From assembly GCA_007118195.1 (NCBI GenBank), contig SKSA01000321.1:1-11640 (forward strand): 11,640 bases of DNA, given 5' to 3'. This document shows positions 7,115-11,640 of the stretch, piece by piece; position 1 is the stretch's first letter, and the number at the start of each line of letters is the position of its first letter. The stretch is from Anaerobacillus sp. Lineage in GTDB: Bacteria > Bacillota > Bacilli > Bacillales > Anaerobacillaceae. The notes under the pieces were generated by a model. The model saw only the letters and a list, made by a program, of their open reading frames with translations, was not told where the DNA came from and did no database searches. The position numbers and the translations under genes are program-made.

Positions 7115-7471
7115 CAATAAATCAGGCCTTAGATGAACAGCTTCCTCTAAATAAACATGTTTGACTTCTTCTTGTGGTACATCGGTATTAACCGTGAGCA
7201 TTACTCGAATGCATTTCCGCAAACTGTTAGGCACCGGGATTTCTCTAGAACACATAACAGGGACATACGTCCAATCGGTAAACGAACGTAATGCTTTTGC
7301 AGGGAAGGCAGCATTTAAGTCTTCAGTCACTGTAATCATGACGTGAGCAACCGTTTTTGGATCAAGTTGATTTTTTTCAATTAACGCTTTAAACAGTCGT
7401 TCTGTCGATGTTAATATTTCCTCTTCATTGTTATTACTTACTGTAATTGCACCGCGAATTCCTCTTACCAT
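7088..7471 (-). CDS. aroH: Chorismate mutase, AroH class
   Basis: Rearranges chorismate to prephenate, drawing chorismate towards Phe and Tyr rather than Trp. The 127-residue protein belongs to the trimeric AroH family of Bacilli, not the helical AroQ class. It begins MVRGIRGAITV, like B. subtilis MMIRGIRGATTV. Active-site residues are Arg6, Cys74 and Glu77 in VMCSREI, Arg89 in KCIRVMLTV and Tyr107 in KHVYLEEAV, each offset by one from the B. subtilis numbering (Arg7, Cys75, Glu78, Arg90, Tyr108). The ATG has GGAGGGG upstream with about 6 nt spacing. It lies 34 bp after aroB with no terminator between. Its last codons also carry the trp promoter. Confidence 0.97.
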   Translation of the reverse strand: MVRGIRGAITVSNNNEEEILTSTERLFKALIEKNQLDPKTVAHVMITVTEDLNAAFPAKALRSFTDWTYVPVMCSREIPVPNSLRKCIRVMLTVNTDVPQEEVKHVYLEEAVHLRPDLLLTDTHNEV

Positions 7472-7505
7472 GTAACCCCTCCGTCGTTTCTATTTTCGAA
7501 ATTAT

Positions 7506-8573
7506 TTAGCTAAGTATCGCTCTTAAACGATCTTCTGAAACGGAAACGACCTCTACTTTTCCTATCTCACTTAATAAAACCATCCGAATAATACCTTCTT
7601 CTGATTTTTTATCTTTTTTCATTGCCTTAATTAAATCTTCTGTATTTAATTGTGACGGTATCGATACATTATAATTATATTTTTTTAGCCATTCGATAAT
7701 ACTTGGAATGTTTAAATCATTCTTATAGTAGTCTTCACTTACCTTTAAAGCAAACACCATCCCAATAACTACTGCTTCTCCGTGAGTGATTTTCCCATAA
7801 CCTAAGTTAGTTTCAATTGCATGGGCTAATGTATGACCAAAATTTAAAAAGGCCCGAATTCCCTTTTCTGTTTCATCTTCTTTAACAACAGCCGCTTTCA
7901 CAGAGATAGATCTTCTTAATAAGTGCTGTGCTAAATCACCTTTTATTTCAGCAAAACTGTGAATATTTTCTTTTATCCAACTTAAAAATTGATGATCCCA
8001 AATAAAGCCGTGCTTTATTACTTCTGCAAAACCTGAGCGCCATTCATGTTCAGGCAAAGTTTGTAACGTGTTTGTATCATAAATAACCGCTTCTGGCTGA
8101 TAAAATGCCCCGATCATATTTTTTCCGAGAGGATGATTAATCGCGACCTTACCACCTACACTGCTATCATGAGCTAATAACGTTGTAGGAACTTGTACAA
8201 AAGCTATGCCTCTCATAAATGTCGCAGCAACAAATCCAGCTAAATCACCAACAACACCGCCACCAAGTGCAATAATAAGGGCGCGACGATCTAGACCTTT
8301 TTCAAGAGCAAACCCTTGAATATCATAGTATGTTTGAAATGATTTTGATGCTTCTCCGTTAGGAACAATATATTCATGAACTAGATGCTCTTTGTTTATT
8401 GAAGACTTTATATCTTTCAAATATAGTGGTGCAACTTTGTCATCTGTGATAATTAAAATCGAAGTTATCGCTGATGGCAGGCGATTAATAATTTCCCCTA
8501 TTTCAAAACGAATGTCCTCACCAATATATAAAGGATATTCCTTTGTACTCGTCTCAATCTTCATCGTTTCCAT
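7506..8573 (-). CDS. aroB: 3-Dehydroquinate synthase
   Basis: Cyclises DAHP to 3-dehydroquinate, the second step of the shikimate pathway, using NAD+ and a divalent metal. The protein has 355 residues. The NAD-binding glycine loop is ALGGGVVGDLAGFVAATF (102-119). Metal ligands are Glu184 in GFAEVIKHG, His247 in NFGHTLAHAIE and His264 in THGEAVVIGM, at the positions usual for bacterial DHQS. GGKVAINHPLGKNMIGAF (140-157) is the substrate-site signature. The start at 8571-8573 shares one base with the aroC stop (TAATG), and its length up to the conserved Tyr-Pro matches B. subtilis AroB. An in-frame ATG three codons later is a weaker alternative. The ribosome binding site is weak (GGGTG, 11 nt away), so coupling to aroC is likely. 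Confidence 0.98.
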   Translation of the reverse strand: METMKIETSTKEYPLYIGEDIRFEIGEIINRLPSAITSILIITDDKVAPLYLKDIKSSINKEHLVHEYIVPNGEASKSFQTYYDIQGFALEKGLDRRALIIALGGGVVGDLAGFVAATFMRGIAFVQVPTTLLAHDSSVGGKVAINHPLGKNMIGAFYQPEAVIYDTNTLQTLPEHEWRSGFAEVIKHGFIWDHQFLSWIKENIHSFAEIKGDLAQHLLRRSISVKAAVVKEDETEKGIRAFLNFGHTLAHAIETNLGYGKITHGEAVVIGMVFALKVSEDYYKNDLNIPSIIEWLKKYNYNVSIPSQLNTEDLIKAMKKDKKSEEGIIRMVLLSEIGKVEVVSVSEDRLRAILS

Positions 8574-9742
8574 TAAAAGTTTTTCACCCGTTCTTCATAA
8601 CGATTAATGTTTTCCTTAATATCATCTATAAAGTCGCTACCAAACTTATCTAAAAGAGCAGAGGCAACTTCCCACGCAACGACTGCCTCAGCAACAACCG
8701 CTGCAGCTGGAACTGCACAGCTATCAGAACGTTCAATACTTGCTTCAAAAACTTCTTTTGTATCGATATCGACACTTTGTAACGGTTTATAAAGTGTTGG
8801 AATCGGCTTCATAACCCCTTTAACAACGATTGGCATTCCGTTGGTCATTCCACCTTCAAACCCACCTAAATTATTTGTTTTACGCTTGTACCCATTTTCT
8901 TGATCCCAAGTAATTTCATCGTGGATTTCACTTCCAGGCTTTCTCGCTGCTTCAAAACCAATACCAATTTCGACACCTTTAAATGCATTAATCCCCATAA
9001 CTGCTCCAGCAATCTTTGCATCTAATTTTTTATCATAATGTACATAACTCCCTAAACCGATAGGGACTCCCTCAATGACAACTTCGACAATTCCGCCAAT
9101 TGAATCTCCATCTTCTTTCGCTTTATCGATGGCATTCATCATTTCCTTTTCGGCGCCACTATCTAAACAACGAACTGGTGAACTTTCTGATCGTTGTTGA
9201 AGTTCTTCGATCGACTGATAGTTAACATTTTCAGCTTTAACTCCACCGATCTCGACAACATGACTTGCAACCTTTATCCCAAATTCTGATAACAGCTTTT
9301 TGGCAACTGCACCTGCCGCAACTCGAACCGTTGTTTCTCTAGCCGATGATCTCTCTAGAACATTTCTCATATCACGATGATTGTATTTCAAAGCACCGTT
9401 TAAATCTGCATGTCCAGGACGTGGTCTAGTAATCGTTCGTTTCACATCACTAGCTTCTCCCTCAAAAGGTTCAATACCCATAATTTCCGTCCAGTGTTTC
9501 CAGTCATCATTTTCTACAATAAGAGTGATAGGAGCACCTGTTGTTATCCCGTGCCTTACTCCGCTAGTAATCTTCACTTGATCCTTTTCAATTTGCATTC
9601 TTCTACCACGGCCATGACCTTTCTGCCGCCTTGCTAACTCATTATCTACATCTTGCTTTTCTAAAGTTAAATGGGCAGGAACCCCTTCAACAATCGTTGT
9701 TAATTGTGGCCCGTGTGACTCACCTGCTGTTAAATATCTCAT
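8573..9742 (-). CDS. aroC: Chorismate synthase (named aroF in B. subtilis)
   Basis: Makes chorismate from EPSP by trans-1,4-elimination with reduced FMN as cofactor. This is the last shikimate step, and the product is used directly by AroH and TrpE encoded next door. The product has 389 residues. Family motifs are TAGESHG (5-11, with His10), [11 protein letters not shown] (39-49), [20 protein letters not shown] (108-127, with His111), [17 protein letters not shown] (129-145), [10 protein letters not shown] and a C-terminal [19 protein letters not shown]. The start is the ATG at 9740-9742. AAGGAGG lies 9 nt upstream, and an ATG five bases earlier runs into TGA at once. The gene is preceded by its own promoter and a dyad, so it is the first gene of the aro transcription unit. 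Confidence 0.98.
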   Translation of the reverse strand: MRYLTAGESHGPQLTTIVEGVPAHLTLEKQDVDNELARRQKGHGRGRRMQIEKDQVKITSGVRHGITTGAPITLIVENDDWKHWTEIMGIEPFEGEASDVKRTITRPRPGHADLNGALKYNHRDMRNVLERSSARETTVRVAAGAVAKKLLSEFGIKVASHVVEIGGVKAENVNYQSIEELQQRSESSPVRCLDSGAEKEMMNAIDKAKEDGDSIGGIVEVVIEGVPIGLGSYVHYDKKLDAKIAGAVMGINAFKGVEIGIGFEAARKPGSEIHDEITWDQENGYKRKTNNLGGFEGGMTNGMPIVVKGVMKPIPTLYKPLQSVDIDTKEVFEASIERSDSCAVPAAAVVAEAVVAWEVASALLDKFGSDFIDDIKENINRYEERVKNF

Positions 9743-9764
9743 TTCATGGCTCCTCCTTGATATC

Positions 9765-9786
9765 TTTAGCGCTTTTATGCGCTAAA
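9765..9786. promoter_or_regulatory. Operator-like perfect dyad at the aro transcription start
   Basis: TTTAGCGC-N6-GCGCTAAA is a perfect 8+8 bp inverted repeat. It touches the last base of the -10 (9786) and covers the predicted start near 9778-9779. Because it straddles the start point, most transcripts would contain only one arm, so it is more likely a protein-binding site on DNA than an RNA hairpin. I do not recognise the regulator. Confidence 0.5.
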
Positions 9787-9814
9787 TTATATCACAGTTT
9801 TCTTTTTTTGTCTT
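9786..9814 (-). promoter_or_regulatory. Promoter of the aroC-aroB-aroH unit
   Basis: An extended -10, TGATATAAT (hexamer 9786-9791), stands 17 bp from a partial -35 AAGACA (9809-9814, four of six matches to TTGACA). The predicted start near 9778 leaves a short leader of about 35 nt to the aroC ATG. The stretch 9815-9892 upstream is very AT-rich, with no gene or clear structure that I can support. Confidence 0.7.
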
Positions 9815-9892
9815 ACTATTAATAAAATTTTTACATTAAATTTTTCTAATACTTCTACACTAACGGTCTTAAAATGGTTATATTGTAAAATA

Positions 9893-10007
9893 AGGCTGTC
9901 CCGATTAGTGTTTGTATCGCTCGCAAAAATACTATTTATAGAAAGCCTATATTAAAAGGCGCTTTATTATAGTATGTGAGCTAGTTGACACTTATTTAGG
10001 GCAGCCT
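9893..10007. mobile_element. MITE-like foldback element, about 115 bp, noncoding
   Basis: The ends are inverted repeats: AGGCTGTCCC at 9893-9902 and, on the other strand, AGGCTGCCCT at 10007-9998, with similarity continuing to a shared AGTGT about 20 bp in. Complementarity continues inwards (GCTC/GAGC, ATACTAT/ATAGTAT, then AAAGC and CCT against AGG and CTTT), so the whole element can fold into one long imperfect hairpin. Such ends resemble those of several Firmicutes insertion sequences. There is no transposase, and I see no clear target-site duplication. On the minus strand the GC-rich base of the hairpin is followed by TTATTTT, so it might also end cheR transcripts. Confidence 0.65.
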
Positions 10008-10088
10008 CAATTTGTTTTCTTTCAAAACCGTCATGGAGATTCAGTAGCGCCACCACTTAAAGACGGTGATTTCCTATCACAATTACGA
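10008..10088. other. Noncoding segment after cheR with small dyads
   Basis: On the minus strand just after the cheR stop are GTGAT-N5-ATCAC, ATCACC followed by GGTGG, and ACCGTC (near 10065) paired at a distance with GACGGT (near 10030), which leads into TTTTG. The run of a short hairpin after GGAAATCACCGTC loosely recalls the right ends of IS200/IS605-type elements. It might be an old remnant or a poor cheR terminator. I cannot decide from this sequence. Confidence 0.25.
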
Positions 10089-10862
10089 TTAACCTTTTTT
10101 ACGATAAAAAAATGTATCTTCGGTTTCAAATCCATATTCAGCAGGATTAAAAATTTGTTCTGTACTACCAACGAATAATACTCCACCAGGTCGTAATGCA
10201 GCGCAAAACTTATGATATAGTTCATGTTTAGCTTCTTCTGTAAAATAAATCATAACATTACGACAAACAATTAAGTCAAAATTTGTATCGAAACGATCGG
10301 CTAATAAATTTTGTTGCTTAAACTTTATTAACTTTTTTATATCATCTTTTACTTTATAACCCATTTCTTCATGAGTAAAATAATTTTTAAGAATCTCTTT
10401 TGGTACATCTTTAATCGATCGATCCGTATAAAGACCTACTTTTGCACGTTCTAAAATGGCTCTATCTAAGTCTGTAGCTAATATACTTATATTTGACGGG
10501 GAAGTATATTTAGAAAGTATCATCGCCAGTGTATATGGTTCTTCTCCTGTAGAACAGGCCGCACTCCAGATTTTTAATCTTTTGTTTTTCTCCATTAATC
10601 GAGGTATTATCTTTTTTTCTAAAACTTCCCAACGCTTTGGATTACGATAAAACTCTGAAACATTAATTGTCATTCTTTCAAGAAATTCATCAAATAATTC
10701 TTGGCTTTTAATCATCGAATTAAAGTAACTATGAAAATCTTTAAAGCCACGCTTATCTCTTAATGAAGTGAGACGTCGTTTCATTTGTGCTTCTTTGTAT
10801 AAGGATAAATCAATGCCTGTTTTCCCCTTAATGCTTTCAATAAAACGTTGATAATCATCCAT
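10089..10862 (-). CDS. cheR: Chemotaxis protein methyltransferase CheR
   Basis: SAM-dependent methyltransferase that methylates glutamates on membrane chemoreceptors (MCPs), working against the CheB esterase in adaptation. The 257-residue protein has the normal two-domain layout. An N-terminal helical domain (about 1-75) has the basic [14 protein letters not shown] stretch and ends in [10 protein letters not shown] (65-74). A Rossmann-type domain follows with SAM-binding [12 protein letters not shown] (100-111), acidic Asp131 in [15 protein letters not shown] (200-207) and [13 protein letters not shown]. There is no TPR or other extension. The ATG has AAAGGGG about 9 nt upstream. It sits between ndk and aroC, as in B. 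subtilis, away from the main fla/che operon. A terminator upstream separates it from ndk. Confidence 0.97.
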   Translation of the reverse strand: MDDYQRFIESIKGKTGIDLSLYKEAQMKRRLTSLRDKRGFKDFHSYFNSMIKSQELFDEFLERMTINVSEFYRNPKRWEVLEKKIIPRLMEKNKRLKIWSAACSTGEEPYTLAMILSKYTSPSNISILATDLDRAILERAKVGLYTDRSIKDVPKEILKNYFTHEEMGYKVKDDIKKLIKFKQQNLLADRFDTNFDLIVCRNVMIYFTEEAKHELYHKFCAALRPGGVLFVGSTEQIFNPAEYGFETEDTFFYRKKG

Positions 10863-10910
10863 CGTACTTTTCCCCTTTTAGAAGACAGATCTCATTTATA
10901 TTTATATATC

Positions 10911-10942
10911 TTTATATCACACTTTAGTAATTGTTACTAGAG
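10911..10942 (-). promoter_or_regulatory. Probable cheR promoter with an upstream dyad
   Basis: An extended -10, TGATATAAA (10911-10919), leaves a leader of about 40 nt before cheR. No good -35 is seen at 16-18 bp. Instead, the dyad TAGTAA-N3-TTACTA (10925-10939, with partial flanking symmetry to 10922-10942) lies where the -35 would be. That could mean activator or repressor control, but no factor can be named. No sigma-D motif with correct spacing was found. Confidence 0.4.
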
Positions 10943-11032
10943 AAACTTATTCTTTCATAAAAACCACCATGACGATGCAACGTCACAATCTAGAATGTAA
11001 ATGCTGACCGAATTCTCTCGCTTTACTCATAT

Positions 11033-11060
11033 AAAAAGGCTAAGCTTTTTGCGCTTAGCC
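11033..11060 (-). terminator. Intrinsic terminator of ndk
   Basis: In the transcript GGCTAAGC (11053-11060) pairs over 8 bp with GCTTAGCC (11038-11045) around the 7-nt loop GCAAAAA, followed by TTTTTAT. It starts 18 nt after the ndk stop, so ndk is probably a unit of its own and cheR needs a separate promoter. Confidence 0.92.
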
Positions 11061-11077
11061 TGATAGTTTTTATGAAA

Positions 11078-11521
11078 TTAAACCCAAGGGTTAATAGTTT
11101 TTTCGTAACTGATTAACTCTTCTTCTTTAAAGAAAATACCAATTTCACGTGCAGCACTTTCAGGAGAATCTGATCCATGGATAACATTCATGCTTAGTTT
11201 TGCTGCATAATCACCACGAATTGTTCCAGGGTCTGAATCTGCAGGATTTGTAGCACCCATCATTTTACGTGCAGTACTAATGACATTCTCACCTTCCCAA
11301 ACCATCGCAAAAACCGGTCCAGAAGTAATGAAATCTACAAGTTCACCAAAGAATGGACGCTCTTTATGTTCTGCATAATGAGTTTCTGCCATCTCTTTTG
11401 TAACCGTTAACAATTTTGCTCCTACTAATTGAAAGCCCTTGTTCTCAAATCTAGAAACAATTTCTCCTACTAAATTTCTTTGTACACCATCAGGCTTAAC
11501 CATTAAATACGTTCTTTCCAT
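11078..11521 (-). CDS. ndk: Nucleoside diphosphate kinase
   Basis: Transfers the gamma phosphate of ATP to nucleoside diphosphates through a phosphohistidine, balancing the NTP and dNTP pools. The 147-residue length fits the bacterial family. It begins [15 protein letters not shown], has [13 protein letters not shown] (68-80), [13 protein letters not shown] (92-104) and the active-site His115 in [12 protein letters not shown]. The ATG at 11519-11521 is chosen: GAGG lies 9 nt upstream, and the family starts directly before the (T/F)hMVKPDG strand. A GTG at 11534-11536 would add five residues and would include part of the ribosome binding site. It has its own promoter and terminator. In B. subtilis ndk follows hepT of the menaquinone operon; that side is outside the window. 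Confidence 0.97.
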   Translation of the reverse strand: MERTYLMVKPDGVQRNLVGEIVSRFENKGFQLVGAKLLTVTKEMAETHYAEHKERPFFGELVDFITSGPVFAMVWEGENVISTARKMMGATNPADSDPGTIRGDYAAKLSMNVIHGSDSPESAAREIGIFFKEEELISYEKTINPWV

Positions 11522-11576
11522 GTTTAATAACCTCACTCTCTCATATGTATGTAGTTGTAAAATTTCGACATTTATA

Positions 11577-11605
11577 ATTATATCAAATTTTTAAAATATA
11601 TTCAA
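11577..11605 (-). promoter_or_regulatory. ndk promoter, sigma-A type
   Basis: -35 TTGAAT (11600-11605), a 17-bp spacer and -10 TATAAT (11577-11582), the last preceded by TGA to give an extended -10. The predicted start is near 11570, giving a leader of about 50 nt to the ndk ATG. Confidence 0.8.
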
Positions 11606-11610
11606 TATTT

Positions 11611-11640
11611 AAAGAAAAGCATAGAGTGCCCGTTTAGCCC
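11611..11640 (-). terminator. Possible 3' arm of the terminator of the gene upstream of ndk, cut by the window edge
   Basis: On the minus strand the window opens with GC-richer sequence (GGGCTAAACGGGCACTCTAT), then GC and TTTTCTTT. A GC-rich arm followed by a T-run is what the second half of an intrinsic terminator looks like. The matching arm would lie beyond base 11640, so this is only a prediction. Confidence 0.3.

Noticed and set aside
9631..9822. Plus-strand ORF over the aroC start and promoter
   Set aside because: It runs antisense through the conserved aroC N-terminus and promoter with no supporting start signal.
9971..9996. TTGACA on the plus strand inside the foldback element as a promoter
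   Set aside because: No -10 is found at 16-18 bp downstream, and no plus-strand gene follows.
10031..10225. 64-codon minus-strand ORF over the cheR end and downstream gap
   Set aside because: Most of it is the cheR 3' end in another frame; there is no ribosome binding site and no family resemblance.
1..11640. CRISPR arrays, tRNA or rRNA genes, prophage or defence genes
   Set aside because: No regularly spaced repeats, no RNA-gene signatures and no such proteins were seen; all sizeable coding sequence is accounted for by the twelve listed genes.

Overview
The window is an AT-rich bacterial chromosome segment in which every supported gene lies on the minus strand. Read in that direction the order is ndk, cheR, aroC (called aroF in Bacillus subtilis), aroB, aroH, trpE, trpD, trpC, trpF, trpB, trpA, hisC. 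This is the aromatic supraoperon order known from B. subtilis. Together with an AroH-type chorismate mutase, no trpG in the trp cluster, and an 11-triplet TRAP site before trpE, it points to a Bacillaceae member. I cannot name the species from sequence alone.

Right end (10863-11640): ndk has its own sigma-A-like promoter with an extended -10 and its own intrinsic terminator. cheR (chemotaxis receptor methyltransferase) follows as a separate unit with a weaker promoter. Between cheR and aroC (9743-10088) are a 115-bp foldback element resembling a MITE, then the aro promoter and a perfect 8+8 bp dyad straddling the predicted aro transcription start.

Middle (7088-9742): aroC, aroB and aroH are tightly packed. 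AroB makes 3-dehydroquinate, AroC makes chorismate, and AroH turns chorismate into prephenate for Phe/Tyr. The trp promoter lies in the 3' end of aroH; its -10 contains the aroH stop codon. The trp leader (6753 to about 7078) holds 11 NAG triplets spaced as a TRAP-binding site, an intrinsic terminator (attenuator), two further hairpins, a second terminator-like hairpin, and a hairpin that buries the trpE ribosome binding site. This implies tryptophan-dependent control at both transcription and translation.

Left end (1-6752): trpEDCFBA converts chorismate to tryptophan. Successive genes overlap by 4-23 bp, implying translational coupling. hisC, cut by the window edge, follows 48 bp after trpA; in B. 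subtilis this enzyme serves both histidine and Tyr/Phe synthesis. No trpG is present, so the glutaminase subunit must come from elsewhere, as with the shared PabA/TrpG of B. subtilis.

The genes themselves are ordinary housekeeping genes. The parts worth a second look are the multi-hairpin trp leader, the foldback element upstream of the aro promoter, and the operator-like dyad at the aro start. I see no undescribed multi-gene system.
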